DNA from: Callaeas wilsoni
Lineage: Eukaryota; Chordata; Aves; Passeriformes; Callaeidae
Assembly: GCA_013398955.1 (NCBI GenBank)
Contig: VWPU01003086.1
Span: 1-64,000 of the forward strand
Reading direction: 5' to 3'
DNA: 64,000 nt
Part shown: one piece after another, positions 1 through 13,325 of the stretch
Numbering within the stretch: position 1 is the stretch's first letter
Layout: each line of letters begins with the position of its first letter
Made by a program: the position numbers and the translations under genes
Notes under the pieces: generated by a model
What the model was told of the DNA's origin: nothing
Databases searched by the model: none
What the model saw: only the letters and a program-made list of their open reading frames with translations

Positions 1-559
1 GTGCCAAACCAATACATTTGAGCCACAATTTCAAATTCTATAAACTGCCAAATACAGCAGTATTTTAACCGAAAATACTTAGAACAATTCCCTGTAACAG
101 TGAGGGTGCTGTCCAGCCATGATGAACAACTTCCTTGCTCAGACTCTTTGCTAGAGTGAGACTATTGTGCAGTTTCATCTTGCCATATTACACTGATATT
201 TATTGCATTAGATGGTTCTCCTTTTCTCATGCAATAACTGTGTTATTGTTCCTTCCATTGTATATAAATTTTCTGTGTTTCTGTCTTTATGTTCTTGTCC
301 AGTGTTTCAGATATAAAAGTTGAATGCTTTTTTTAAGTCCTTTCTTTTTTTGGAAATAGAAATTCTTTCCAGGGCAAATCCTAATCTTTTTTTTCCCAGA
401 AGCAGAGTGAGAGGACAAAACCAGATAAAGGACAGAGCATGCTCCCTCTCTACATGCCATAAACCAGTCTTCCAAGTACTGATGGAGAGAAGAACATGAA
501 TTCATCAGAGTTAGAAGGTAACAGATTCACAGAATAGAATGTTATAAACATGAGAAGTA
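1..559. other. Unique AT-rich sequence, nothing recognised
   Basis: No repeat, conserved frame or RNA gene is visible. The short open frames have no recognisable domain. Confidence 0.5.
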
Positions 560-710
560 GTCACAGCACCAAGTCTGAGAGTTCAAGAAGCATTTGGACA
601 ATGCTCTCAGGCACATGATATGACACTTAGGGATTGTGCCGTGCTGTGCCAGGAGTTGGATCAATGATCCTGATAGGTCCCTTCCAACTCAGCATATTCT
701 GTGTTTCATG
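560..710 (+). repeat. CR1 LINE 3'-end fragment
   Basis: The segment ends with the CR1 3' signature on the plus strand: a ggatcaatgatcctga block, then gtcccttccaactca and a degenerate attctgtg tail at about 696-710. It is a 5'-truncated, diverged copy of about 150 bp. The left edge is approximate. Confidence 0.8.
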
Positions 711-3700
711 AGAGGCTGCACTGCTTTTAGGAGAGGAAGACATGACGTGAAGGCACCCTTGTACAGTTTTTTAGATTAAGGAAAAGGATCCATAGTATGT
801 ATTCCCTTACTCGGATTTAAGAATGAAGCTGCTTTAGGTTCTTGTGTCCTTACTTTTTGATTGCAGTAAAACAAATAATGCCCTAAACAGTCTGAAAATA
901 CATTTTTTAGCATTTTAAAATTCTACTTCCTTCGTTTACATTTTTTTAATACCTCAATAGAGAAATTGCAATTTGACTGCTTTAAAAGGTAAAAATATTA
1001 ATCTAAGTGTCAAAAAGGGCATGGAAATCAATTAATGTCTAATTAAATAGAAATATCAAACCAAACCTGCAACACAATCTCCCTCCAATCCCTAACCTTC
1101 CCCACTCAGCTATTGCCCTTTAGACATCTCATCCCTATCCGAATAAAATGTAACTGGACAGCATACAAAAGTCATGTATTAGATAATTATAACTCTGTAT
1201 ATTATATTTGAATCATGCTAAAATCTTACAGGGCAGATGTGGATTTATGAAAATTTACTTTTATGCCCAATACTATTTGTAAAAGGGAAAGTTCTCTATT
1301 TATTAGCCATCATAATCCTTTCAGCTGTTAGGGAAGATGTCACACTACAATAGAAGGTTAGGGGCTAACTTGCTTCTTATATCATTTCACTTCATAGAAA
1401 GCAAGCAGAATTTATAATGGAAAGAAGTTTGGGAAAAGAGTGAGCCAGGGTAAGGGCTAACATTATCACAGACAGTTTCAAGTTCCAGTATAGAAATGCT
1501 AGAAAGTGCTGTTTTTCTATGGGCTGACACTGGGGGTTCAACGTGTCGGAGGCTGAGCTAGCTGTAATCTTTGCCTTTTACTTCTTCTAGCTTTTCTACA
1601 CTGTTAGTAGAGTTGAAACCCACCAAGAGCCTGTCTGGCGATACGGTTCCTGCTGGTTGTCCCCGACTGCTGTCACTGCTCTCTGCTGTCTCCTCTCCCC
1701 ACACCGCAGGGCTGCACCCGGCCCTCCTGCCTGCTCTGCTGCTACACCCAGCACCTGCTCCCCGGCTCCAGCACAGCAGCACCCTCCTGGTTTTGTGCAG
1801 TACCTCTCCCTGACAACATTTCTGTTGCTGGTGGTACCAATCTAACAGCCTAAATCCAACCAAAGCTGGTAAAAATCCTGACTTTACAGGTGCCAAAATT
1901 CAGTGAGTATCACAAATGACTCAGGACAGCTGTTCCAAGGAAATATATTGGACATTCATCCAAACGTCTTCTATTCAGCTTAATGCACTTAAATCCACCT
2001 GAGTTCCAGGTCTGACAATTTCTGTTGAAAAATTACATGTGCTTGTTGTCTCAGGTAAATTCAAGCTGCCTGGCTTCTCTGCAGGAGAAAGAAAGAAATG
2101 TCCTTTACCTGCAATTTTTTCCTGCTGTGTTTATCACTGATGTAGATCCTCCACTTCCATCTCTTGTAGAATTAGAATTCTCACATGTTACTCTACTTTG
2201 CTGTTAGGATCAAAACCAAAATATAATCCTATTAACCTGGATGGGAAAGTGCATGTAGATATTTCCTCATGACACAGTTTGTTCAGTCAGCAGTCAACGC
2301 TGGAAATAACTGATTGGTGCATTCTGGTTTACCTGCCCTTCCCTGCTTATTTCCTTTAGAGATCCTTCTGGTTTATTTCATGTAATCAACCAATATGGTA
2401 GATAAATTGAAACTCACGTAAAGGAATTAGAAATTTCTTGATTGTCTCCAATCAAATTCTTATCAGAAATTTTTATAAGAGTATTAAAAGACTAACACAG
2501 TATCCATTATTGGCATGAAATCATACCTGATTAATACATTGCTATTTGCCTGTCAAATTTACAGCAATTACTAGTACCCACATGCACCATGGTCCATTAT
2601 TTATTTTTCGTACACAGCCCAACAGGTGAAATTTCCATTCTTGTTGAGAAAATTAAATCAAAATGTCAATTTACTATCTTTTAGTAACATAACAAAATCT
2701 TTTCTGTACTTCTCAAAAGGTTAATACTGCTACCAGATGCAAAGAAATGTGATCCCTCTGTGCAAGGCTTTGTAAAAAAAAAATTAACAAAAAGGCCACA
2801 GATATGTTGAATATGTATCCTGACATTTATTACATACTCCTCTGCAACCCCACCTTTTCCCCTTTCACCTGCAGAGACAAAAGAAAGACTCACAATGGAA
2901 TTAATGGAATCTTCAGGAGCTGAGGAAACAAATTAAATCTGCAGTAGTGGAAAGCTTCTTGTTCAAAACAAATAAATCCATATCTGCAAACTCCTTAAAA
3001 TTTTATTTCAGTCTGCATGGAAGACACAGAAACATACAGGCAGATAAAAAAGTGCACAAAAAATTCTTTTAGAGAGTGATAAAATGGAGGAGAAAGGATG
3101 ACACAGAAGGAAAGAAGAGGAATTATCTAGGTGTATGCATTGTTACAGAAATTGGCCAGATACTCCAACTTTCCACAAAAATCCTATGGTAAATGAATTT
3201 GCTTCCACAATAACTTAGGATATAAGGTCATGTCTTTTACAAAAAAGTTTGTTCAGTGTTGTGGATCTCAACATTTACTGGGAGAATTAGAATATTTTAA
3301 AGTCAGAACTGTACTTAAGAAAATGCACTGGAAATAATTCAGCCAGAATTTTACTTTTCTTTTCTAAATCCTCATCCACAAGTAAGATAAAAGTATCTTT
3401 CATGTAGTGAAAATTTGCTAATATACAGACTATTTTTGATGCTTAATACATTTATTCATGCACTATGTATTTTATTCCTTATCTCTTTCCTTTCTCAACT
3501 TCTTATCTTCCATAATTTACCTAAAGTACAAGTGGTAGAAACAATTCAGTTCCTAATCTAAGTGACATTTAAACAAGATAGAAATATGCTTTGTATGTTC
3601 CTGAATCTACAAGTTAGCCCCTCCTTCTATCTGTCTTATTTTGTAATTTTTATACAATTTTGCTGTGGATTTAAGACTAAATTTTACTTAGTCTTTCTGT

Positions 3701-4489
3701 TGCATTACTTGTGCAGGCATATAGAAGTAGCTGTGTTAACTGTGAAGTGCAAGACAAACCACAGCTGTGTACAGTGAATGAACATTTGTCAGTAAAATTA
3801 AACTTTTGCTTTTGACTGAGTGATTTTAGCAGATATGAAGTAAATGTTAAAGAAAACTAGGGTCTCCAATAAGAAAATGTCAGATGACATATTTCAGACC
3901 CCAAACCACATACCGTAGATAGACCCTTCCAAACTTGTTTTCCTAGATACATTGGTTTCAAGGTCAGAGAAAATAAATCAACTCAGACCTCCTCTGTCAC
4001 AGCATCCTAAAATTCATGTGTTCTTTCTTCTACAGGGACAGCTACTCGTCACAAAGAATGTCTACCAGTTTACCATCAAGCGCAACTACATCTTCCTCTG
4101 GCCTGTATCATTGCTCTGAACTACTTTTCCTTGTGCCTACAGTGCCCTTCAGCCTCAAGACTCACATACAGTCTTGCAGAGAACCACCAGCTGAGTTAAA
4201 TCAGTAGTAAAAAAAAAAAGCAGTGGCAGTCTCTCCAGAGGAGCCAGTAGAAATCTGAAGAGGGCTGTAGACTTGTTTTTCCAGGTTTTGGCTTTCTATT
4301 CCCTGTGAATGCAGCTTTTTGAAGTTTTTTACAGTAAGAAAGTCAACTGCTTTTACACTCTTCTCAGACAGCTCTTACTTTCAACTATGTTGTCCATGAA
4401 ATTAGCGTAATTATTTGCCACTTCTTGTCGGTTCAAGCATTTAGGTTATAAATACCATGCAACAATACCATGCAGTACTGTTTCATAAC
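711..4489. other. Mostly unique sequence with a C-rich patch
   Basis: No gene or repeat is recognised. About 1610-1830 is noticeably C-rich on the plus strand, with a CpG-containing stretch, and is open in several frames on both strands, but no frame resembles a known protein. It may be an old repeat fragment that I cannot name. A polypyrimidine tract with an AG at 4034-4035 precedes an open stretch ending at 4207; see findings. Confidence 0.4.
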
Positions 4490-5178
4490 TTTGCCAGTGA
4501 CAGAGATGATGGGATCAAGTACACGCTCAACAAATTTGTAGTAGACACCAAGATGACTGGTGGGGTTGTTGCACCTGAGGGACAGGACACCATCCAGAGG
4601 GACAAACTCATGAAGTGGGCTTGAGGGAGGTGATTCTGCCCTTCTATTCCACTCTTTGAGGTTCTGTCTGGAGTACAGTGTCCAGTTGTGGAGTCCTCAG
4701 CTCAAGAAGGACCTGTTGAAGCAAGTTGTGAGGAGGGCCACAGAGATGATCACTGGCTGGAGCACTTCTAAGAAGACAGACTGAGAGAGGTGGGGTTGTT
4801 CAGCCCAGAGAAGAGGTGCCCTTGGGAAGACTGCACTGCAGCATTTCAGTACTTAGAGAAGACTTATAAGAAAGATGGGGACATACATTTTAGGCTGAAC
4901 AGGATACAAAAAGGGGTTATTTTTTTAACCTAAAAGCGGGTAGATTTAAGCTAGATATAAGAAAGGCACTTTACGCAATGGCAGTGGCAAAACACTGAAA
5001 GAGGTTTTCCAGAGATGTGATATCCTAGAAATATTCAAGGTCAAGTCAGACAGGGCTCTGAACAACTTGATCTAGTGGAAGATGTCTCTGCTCATTGCAA
5101 GTCAATTGGACTGGATGACTTTTGAAGGTTCCTTTCCCAAACTGTTCCATGATTTTGTAATTCTTCTGTGATTCGGTC
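4490..5178 (+). repeat. CR1 LINE 3' portion
   Basis: A plus-strand CR1 copy of about 690 bp covers the end of ORF2 and the 3'UTR. Recognisable blocks include the gattctgcccttctattcc region, the gaggagggccacagagatgatca block, the ttcagcccagagaag block and the ggactggatgacttttgaagg 3' end, followed by degenerate attctgtgattc tail units. Relative to the family layout there is a deletion near 4610. The frames are broken, so no protein is made. Confidence 0.88.
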
Positions 5179-5256
5179 TATTTCGGGCACAGGCAGCCAC
5201 ATAGCACTGTTACTGCTATGTTTCATCAATGCTTCTTTTCAATACAATAGATTAGG

Positions 5257-5859
5257 TGTGCTGGTTTAAAACTCAGCAGGAAAATTAACCCTGCTTAAGT
5301 TCCCCCTGTTCCCCCATGCCCCTCCAACAGAGGAAATACCAGGAGACACCACAACTGAGAATCACAATTTTTCTGAAAAAAATCCTTGCAATAAACACAA
5401 CAATATTCATAAAAGAGGACATGGAGAGAGAAAGTGCTCTACCCACAACAAGGATATTTTCCACTGGAAAAAACCAAAAACTCATCCCAAAGCCAGTGCC
5501 CAGTGTGGTTTTCACAGTGGACTCAGCTGCTACTGGTGCTGCCACTCTTGATGGTCTGGCCATGTTGGGGGCAAAACCAGCCCCACCATGGTGCCAGAGC
5601 TACCCCACCCAGCCCTGTAGGACTCAGCTACACCTCAGAGCAGTCCCTTCAGTGCTACGCCCAGAGGAACAGGACGGGGGACTGGCAGGGCACAGGGGAC
5701 AGTGTCTGCAGGTCTGATACTGACAATCCCTCCGCTGGAGCAAGCAAGACAAAGTGGCCAACTTCCAGGTTCCGGTGCTTGGCTTTTCCTGCCGAAAATA
5801 TGATGTGGTTGGTTTGGAATAATGCTAAAACCCCAGCTTCCCTCTCTGTACCCAGAACA
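5257..5859 (-). mobile_element. Solo LTR of an endogenous retrovirus
   Basis: This 603-bp unit starts TGTGCTGG and ends AGAACA, so it has TG...CA ends. It is flanked by TTAGG on the left and TTAGA on the right, a 5-bp target duplication with one mismatch. The layout matches, from memory, a passerine LTR family read in reverse, so transcriptional orientation is probably minus. No internal viral region adjoins it, which fits an LTR-LTR recombinant. The 133- and 144-codon frames inside are shadows, not genes. Confidence 0.72.
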
Positions 5860-7599
5860 TTAGATTAAATAGAGCATAATATGGGTATTGATAATGGTCC
5901 AGAGGCAATTTGCATATTTCAGTGTGGCGTGAAGTTATGCTGTGTAGACATATGTTAGTGTGGAAGATAAAACTTATTTCTTTATACAGGATGTCCTTTC
6001 TCAAGAGGCAGATTATTATTCATACAAAATAAATTCCCTGAAAATAAGGGAAATATTTCACAGAAATAGTAGGATGTATTGTCCAACTAAAATAACTCAG
6101 TTGTGCTAAAAAGGCACATGAGCTTTTATGCCTGAGGGCATCCAAGCCTTTTTCATCAATGTTTATAAAACATCCATCTGTATGATAATACAAACACAAA
6201 CTGCACAGGGAGATACTCCTAACACACCTTTCAACACGACTGTGGCAAGGGATAACAGTATGAGACACAAAGAAGACATTAAGTAAGAAGCTGGGTTATT
6301 TCATTGGAATTTTTTAGGGTTATTTTTATAGGAATTTTTTAGGGTTTCCTTCCTACAGAAGGAAATTTGCAGCTCTTTGTAAGCTTGCTGGTTACACAAA
6401 CCATTATATCTGACCAAAATTTCAGGTTTACTTTAGACAAAGGATTTTAATTGAGGTTACCACTTCTATGAACATGTTGTTATTTAAGTACCACTCAACA
6501 GTCACTATTGCTATCTTTCAGTAAAACCATCAAATAATGTTAACACCATTTATAACTAACTTAATTAATTAATAATTAAAATGCTAATTGTGGACAGGAA
6601 ATGCAGATGTGATACTACAGTAAACTAGGAAAGAAAAGTGACATATATATATATATGCTGAGGGCAGGTTCAGAAATAATTCAACTGAAAGAAATGAAAA
6701 TCTGAAATTAAATAATCATCTTGACACAGTGGATCTGAAATGAGAATGATAATAAAACAGACACATCAAAATGAGCAATAGGAAGATGCTTGAGATACAG
6801 AAGAGTTCTGAGGCGTACTCTGGACAGGATGGGTTATATGCGATGGAAATGACTGACAGATGCTACTCCTCACCTAAATTTATTGGGAAATGGAAAGAAC
6901 TCTTAAAAGCCTACAGAGCAACATTAAGATCAAAGCACAATTGTCATAACAGAAAGAAGATGAAAATTTATGCCGAAGAGCCTGAAAGTTCTAGTCCTCT
7001 CATTTGAAAGTCCTAATGAGGAATCGTGACAGCAGTAGAGTCTTCTAGTGTGGGAAGTGTCGAGATCAGTCTGTTTGGTTAGAGAATGATATTAAGACCA
7101 CCAGAGTTGTGGGTATGTTCACTGTATGAGCCATTCACTCAAGAGTTGGACTTGATGCAAAAATGGTTTTTGCTTTTATATCTTCTTCATCTATATTCTT
7201 AGTTCTGTAGACTAGTATTGTATAGCTATATAGTTCCTAGCTAACTCCAGTATTTTTCCCATTAGACAAAACACATTCCAAAGACCCTCTCCTAATCTTG
7301 CTTCTTCTGGGAACCAAGGATGAGCCACTCTTCCAAGACACTTTCTCATAAATAAACTAGAGCTAACAGCAAGAAGGGGGATCTCCAGAAGAGGCTGAAC
7401 CAAGAGGGAGAATTACCTTATTAACCGTGTTTCTAACTGGCGATTGTCTATTATGCTAATTTGATAAACTTACAAAACTCTACTTGCCTGATGTCACATG
7501 GGCATATTTCCATATTTGCCCCTGGAAGCCTCCAATTCCAGCTTTTATATTACTTCCTATATTAATATTGTCTCAAAAAATGTGTTGTTTTGTTCCTAG
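5860..7599. other. Unique AT-rich sequence
   Basis: No repeat or gene is recognised apart from a short (TA)n run near 6642-6657. A 78-codon open frame at 6771-7007 has no known domain, no clear splice context and ordinary composition, so I do not call it a gene. Confidence 0.4.
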
Positions 7600-7670
7600 A
7601 TTTTTAAGGCATCAGACTCAATGATCCCTCTGGATCCCTTCCAACTCAGATTATTCTGTGATTCTGTTCA
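7600..7670 (+). repeat. CR1 LINE 3'-tail fragment
   Basis: A short plus-strand CR1 tail contains gactcaatgatccctctgg, then cccttccaactcagatta and attctgtgattctg. It is the last 70 bp or so of a heavily truncated insertion. Confidence 0.78.
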
Positions 7671-7884
7671 GTGACTTCTTCTATTTTCTTGTGCTAGCAG
7701 TCAATGTCTAAAAGGAGTTTGCTTAGTTTGGAAAAAACCCTGAAGCTGTCAGAAATACTCATTATTGCTTTTAGCTGTCTTATTAGTTATCAACAAGCAT
7801 TGTGAACCATTTTGGGTTTACTTTCATTGAGCTTCATGTTTTGAAATGTACTTTGACAAAATTAAGCAGAAACAAAATCTAACA

Positions 7885-8120
7885 TTTCCCACTACTGAGT
7901 GGCTGAACAACGCCAACTTTCTTGGCCTTTCTTCACAAGAGAGGTGCTTCAGCCCTCTGATCATCTTCACGGCCTCCTCTAGACACACTCCAGCTAGTCC
8001 AGGTCTTTCTTGTATTGAGAATCCCAGAAATGGATGCAGTACTCCAGGTGGACTCTCACAAGGGCAGAGTGGCGGGGAAACAACCACTTCTCCTGACCTG
8101 CTGGCCCCTCCTTCATTTTA
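7885..8120 (-). repeat. CR1 LINE fragment, reverse orientation
   Basis: The plus strand reads as the reverse complement of the CR1 3' region: a gaggtgcttcagccctctga block, atcttcacggcctcctcta, an agtactccaggtgg block and a final gacctgctggcccc block. Both edges are truncated and the 3' tail is missing. The 87- and 91-codon frames here are by-products of the repeat. Confidence 0.85.
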
Positions 8121-10236
8121 AAGAAACATTGGGAAAATGCTGCTATGAGGGACAAATATTTCATACCATCTTTTCTCCAGTCTTTACCATGTAACCTTAA
8201 TTTCTCTTTCCCTCACTGTCACTTTCATAAGATTGATCAATACGTGATTGGTACAGATTATTTTTTCCACAACTGTATCATAATAAAAGTACCTATAAAT
8301 ATTCTCTTTTCATTCATTCACTAAGAATTCATGGTAAACATCTTGATTTTAGGTACTCCTTTATAACTCATTAATGTTTAGTTTTTAATCTTTAATCTCT
8401 TCTCAAGAAGCAGCCAATTAATTAATCTTCATCCCCACAACCGCTTCAAGCAAACAAAGTTACATCACTGGCATCAAGTCACTAAGTGACTCCTGACTAA
8501 TACGTGTGCAATTTGTTTCAGACTGGTTAAAATCATGGGGGGAGAGAATTTATTAGCATGTAAAAAAATGCTGTAATTCATGTCAGACCTTTTCAGACTG
8601 CCAGAACTTTTACATGAATGTTTCGACCTACTTTTTATTTCATCTTTAGGCCTCTGGTAGTGCAACTTCTGGAAAATAAACCCAAACGTCCACATGCACA
8701 CAAAAATTTCTACAAGGGCTCTTTTGATATTACAGGCTCCTTAACATACAGCCAGAAAAGTATGGTTAGTGTCTCGAGATCACCACAGCTAAAAGCAGAA
8801 CACAGGCCATTTCCAGTGCTGAATCCTAAGGCAACTGGAAGGTTGAAATTCTTGTTCTGTACTCCCCTGAATTACTTCACGATAATCTCAAGTAGTGGCA
8901 GTGAGAAAACCAAAATATTTTTGCTGCTCTGAAGTAGGAATTTATGGATTCCTTAAACCCTGAACATCAGGAAACTTGAAGCCAGAGTATAAGCCAACTT
9001 CATAGTTTCTACAGCTAACAAAGGCTAGATATTGACTAATTGCATTAGGAAATAGCAGTGTCAAACTTGAAATATCACCTGACGTGTTCAGCTCCTCATG
9101 ACAGGAATGAGGACTTCACCTGTCCCAAAATGATGGCAGTACTTGCTTCTGTAGGTCACAATCAGGGCAGAAAATACTATGTGTGTGTAGAAATTAGAAA
9201 TACACATTGTTGTACTGACCAAGGTTGAACCCACCACAAAATAATTTCACCAGATATGAGCTTTCCAACATCTGCACATAATCTAGAGATCAACTCCTTA
9301 CAAAATATTATAGCATGCAGGTTAGATGATGTCAGATCATGTGCATCACAGGATCATTTTTATCTCTCCCTCTCTCTTCCCATGGCTGGTGCTTAAGTGA
9401 AAAATGCCTGCAACAGAAAGTGTAAACAAAATAGGAAGGGAAAATACTATTAAATGAAAAATAATTTTTAAAATTATTAATTTTCCTCTGTGAATGGGAG
9501 GAAGATTTGTTCAGTTAATTTCTTTTTTCTCCTCCCTTTCTTTTTTCTCTTCCCTTTTTTTTTCTCCTCTCTAAGCACAGTGCTTTATGCTTGCAAGTCA
9601 ACGTGCAGTGGAATGTCAACAACCATATCGTGGTTTTCAATTTTTTGGATTTTCTATTTCAGTAACTATTTGCTAATTCACAATAGGGGAAATTTAAACA
9701 ACAGGTCTGTTTTTTAAGTTGCACAATCCCTACTACACTCTCAGGTATGCACAGATACAGACCAAAATTTTATCTCTTGCTATTGAAGCAAAATTACCAT
9801 TCACTGGCTCTTTTCATAAATGCTTTAGCATTTGGTATGTCACATAAGTCAGACTAGACAGGTGCAAACCAACTAGTACTCAGGCTTAGTATTTATTCTG
9901 TCAAAAGTTGCTTAATTCATATCACCAGAATCACATCAGTGTTTCTGCTAAATACAAGTGAAGCAAATTACTCGCTCAGCTTAGTAAGGTTACAAGTTGT
10001 TCTTAGACATAATGAAACAACACATTACTCAAGCAAAAGATTGCATTTTCCTACAGCATGTCACTGTCCTAGATTAGCAATTCAGATATTTACTCTTTTC
10101 TATTTGATTGAGACTTTTCTGTAGCCATACTCATAAAAAACATTACAATTTGAACTCACAAAAACCATGGTGGAACAGAGGGAAGCATAACTTTACACAT
10201 GTTTCTTTGATTTAGAACGAGTAAGTTCTTTATTCC
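8121..10236. other. Unique AT-rich sequence
   Basis: No gene or named repeat is seen. A pyrimidine-rich stretch lies near 9519-9572. Confidence 0.4.
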
Positions 10237-11155
10237 TGCGGTGGGTTGACCCCCTACAAACACCAGATGCCAACCAAGTTGCTCTATCACTCTTCTCCTC
10301 AACTGGACATAAGGAGAAGACATGTAATGAAAGGTTTATGGGTCAGGATAAGGACAGGGAGATACCTGTCATGGACAAAACAGACTCACCTTTGGGAAAT
10401 TAATTTAATTATCAAAAATTGAATCAGAGTAGGATAGTGAGAAAATAAAACCAAATCTTAAAAACACCTTCCTTCAAACCCTCCCTTCTTCCCAGGCTTA
10501 AATTTGCTGCTAGTTTTCTCTACCTCTTCCCCTCAGCTGTGCAGGGGCATGGAAATGGGTACTGCAGTCAGTGCATCTCATGTTTTCTCTGCCACTCCTG
10601 TTTCGTCATACTCTTCCCCTGCTCCAGTATGAGGTCCCTCCCACAGACTAAATTCTTCATCAATTGTTCCAGCTGCCCACAAGCTGCCCACAAGCTCTCA
10701 GCCTTCTTCTCAGACATCCTCCACAGGCTCCACTGTGAGTTGCACCACTGAGAGCTTATCCATGGGCTGCAGGAGCTGCCTCACCATGGTCTTCACCACA
10801 GTCTGTAGCAGAACCTGGAGCACCTTCTCTCCCTCCTTCTCCACTGATATGGATGTCTGCAGGGTTATTTCTCTCTCATATTCTCACTCCTCCTCTCACA
10901 TCCTCTGTTTCACAGCAATATTTCTTCCTTCTCAAATTTGTTGTAGTTTTGCTGCCCCTGTTGTTGATGAGCTCGGCCTTGGCCAGTGTCATGTCCCTCT
11001 TGGAGTTGGCTGGCACTGGCTCCAAGAGACACCGGAGAAGCTTCTGGTGTCTTTTCACAGAAGACACCCCTGTAGTCCCCTTACAACCAAAACCTTGCCT
11101 CTCAAAACAAATAGAATGCCCCCCTCATACAACACAACTCTGCCTGGACAACACA
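10237..11155 (-). mobile_element. ERV LTR, reverse orientation
   Basis: This is a long C- and CT-rich LTR of about 920 bp. It opens TGCGGTGGGTTGACC and runs through characteristic blocks (atgggtcaggataaggacag, catggacaaaacagactc, a gaggtccctcccac block, ccatgggctgcagg, catggtcttcaccac, gatgagctcggccttggcc) to ACACA near 11155. From memory this matches an avian LTR in minus orientation. No convincing target duplication was found, so the edges are provisional. The overlapping 112- and 147-codon frames follow from the CT-rich composition. Confidence 0.65.
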
Positions 11156-12326
11156 GTTTTCTCTCAAAAATTAACTGATTCGCTCTTCTAGCCAAGCTGT
11201 TACTGCGCCCTTACGTAAAATGTCATCTGCTTCTCTGCAGCTGAATGGTGTTAGTTGAAGCAGCTTCATGCTGCATATGTTTGGGAAGGAAAAGAAACAC
11301 GCAGGCAAGTCTTTAATTGAAATTGCACCCTATTGCACTGAAACAGAAATGTTTTGCGTAGGAAATATCACATGAAAAACATGGACTTTGAAGAACTACA
11401 ATCATGAGAAGTGAAAGTAGGTTTCTAAACATATTTTATGTTTCTACAATTTCTTTAATTTACCTTCAAACAACATCCTCTGGCTTTTGAACACAGGAAC
11501 TATATCATTGATTAAAATTCACTTACCCTTTCAAGTTTACTTACTTGAAATGGTACAATTCAAGTACTACAATAATTAAGACATATTTACTAGGCTTTAG
11601 ATTAGATGATTCTCCTTTCCAAACCATGCCCTTTGATAATGCCAACACCAAAACTTCCCTATGGTTCAGACACAACTTTTCTGTCTGAATTCTCAGTTGA
11701 AAACTGAGAATGAAGATAAAAATCAAGCCACAAAGACATCTTTGGCTGTCCCCAGGTTTGACAGATATGATGTTAAAGATCAGGTTATGACTCAAGTGCA
11801 ACAAGAGCAAGCATACCTTCAGTTCTGTCCTAAAAATATATATATCAATTTATACTGTGAAGTTAAAGTACTTTTAAGACTAAAAGGCACTTAATTTCTT
11901 AATACTTGATGGAAAAAGGAAATTTTAATTTCTTTTTTTTTTTTTTTAATTTCAATAAGGAATTATCAGTTCTAAATGTCATTTACTGAAATTTTGTACA
12001 GCTAAGATTTCCATTATTCTTGTTCATCCGCTCCTGTGCATGTTTGTGCAGATAATACAAGCAGGGAGTAAAGACTCCTCATCCTAGAAACTGGGGGGAA
12101 ATAAATAACAGAACAAAATCTAGACCCTAACATGGTCATATGGAAACATAAGTTACTCTCAAGAATCTAAGCCTAAAGAAAATTTTCAAAGAGTAACAGA
12201 AAAACTGGTCAGAAAATTAAGAGATTGAACAGTCATTGCCTCCTTTCCTACAAAGCCACAAAGACATATCCTATCAAAATTTCATTAGAATTTACATAAA
12301 TTCTAAAAAAATGAGCATCTCAAAAA
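11156..12326. other. Unique AT-rich sequence
   Basis: No gene or repeat is recognised. A poly-T run occurs near 11931-11947. Confidence 0.4.
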
Positions 12327-13325
12327 AATCACAAAATAGGTGGGGTTGGAAGGGACCTATGGGATGTTTAGCATTTTCTTACAGTGTTTCCTGAAGTTCA
12401 GATGGAACCTGCTGTATTCCAGTTTGTGCCTGCCATGGTTTAACACCAGCTGGCAATTAAGTACCAAGCAGCTGCTCACTCAATTCTACACCCAGTGGGG
12501 TGGGGAGGAGAATAAGAAAAAAAGGAGTAATACTCATGGGTTGAGATCAGAACAATTTAGTAATTGAACTAAAGTAAATCATAATTATTGCAATTATAAC
12601 AATAACAATACTGGTGATGTAAAAAAGAATAGAAAGAGGAATAAACCCCAAGAAAAGTGGTGCACAGTGCAGCTGCCCACCATCCTCTGACTGATGTTCA
12701 TCCAGTCTCTGAGGACAGCCTGACCCCTCTCAGGCAGCTGTCCCTAGTTTATATACTGGCCTTGATATTCTGTGGTGTGGAATATCCTTTTAGTCTGTTC
12801 AGGTCAGCTGTCCTGGACATGTTTCCTCCTGGCCTTTTGTGCAGAACCTCACTGGCTGCATAGGAAACTGAAAAGTCCTTAGTTTAGGGCAACACAGCAG
12901 GAACTAAAACATCAGTGTGTTATCAATATGATTGTCATATTAAATTCAAAACGTATCACTTTACTAACTACTAGGGAGAAAATTTATTCTAGCTGAAACC
13001 AGGAGAGTACCCACTGTCCCTTGCCCTGTCAGTAGGCACCACTGGAAAGAGCCTGGCTCCCTCTTCTTTACACTCTCCCTCCAGGTGTATATATATACCT
13101 AGAAGTTATATACCATTAATAAGATCCCCTTAAGCCTTCTCCTTTCCAGGTTATTTCCATTTTTCAGCCTTTCCTATATGTGACATGCTCTAGTGCTCTA
13201 ACCATCCTTGTGGCACTCTGTTGAACTCTCTCCAGAATGTTGACATATCTTGTGTACTGGGGTGCACAGAACTGGACCCAACACTTCAGGTGTGGCATCA
13301 GAATTTCTGAGTAGAGAGGAAGGAT
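12327..13325 (-). repeat. CR1 LINE, reverse orientation, split by an LTR
   Basis: The left part (12327-12430) begins with the reverse-complemented CR1 3' end, ggttggaagggacct, and reaches a gttcagatggaacctgctgt block. The right part (13007-13325) resumes with tcccttgccctgtcagtagg, ggcaccactggaaagagcctgg, an aagatccccttaagccttct block and a gggtgcacagaactggaccc block. The two parts are contiguous in the CR1 order once the LTR at 12431-13006 is removed. The copy is non-coding. Confidence 0.87.
12431..13006 (-). mobile_element. ERVL-type solo LTR inserted in CR1
   Basis: This 576-bp LTR is in reverse orientation. Its left end, TGCCATGGTTTAACACCAGC, and right end, agctgaaaccaggaga, are the reverse complement of the common avian LTR that starts TGTCCTGGTTTCAGCTGGGA; the terminal CA has mutated to GA. 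Flanks GTGCC (12426-12430) and GTACC (13007-13011) form a 5-bp target duplication with one mismatch. It is the same family as the plus-strand LTR at 40120-40670, and no internal region is present. Confidence 0.86.

Noticed and set aside
1558..1896. 112-codon minus-strand frame in a C-rich patch
   Set aside because: Open frames occur on both strands at once, as expected from GC-rich composition. There is no domain, and no splice or promoter context.
5316..5868. 133- and 144-codon plus-strand frames
   Set aside because: They fall inside the solo LTR at 5257-5859 and have no recognisable domain.
10735..11191. Overlapping 112- and 147-codon plus-strand frames
   Set aside because: They lie in a CT-rich LTR in reverse orientation; the lack of stops follows from composition.
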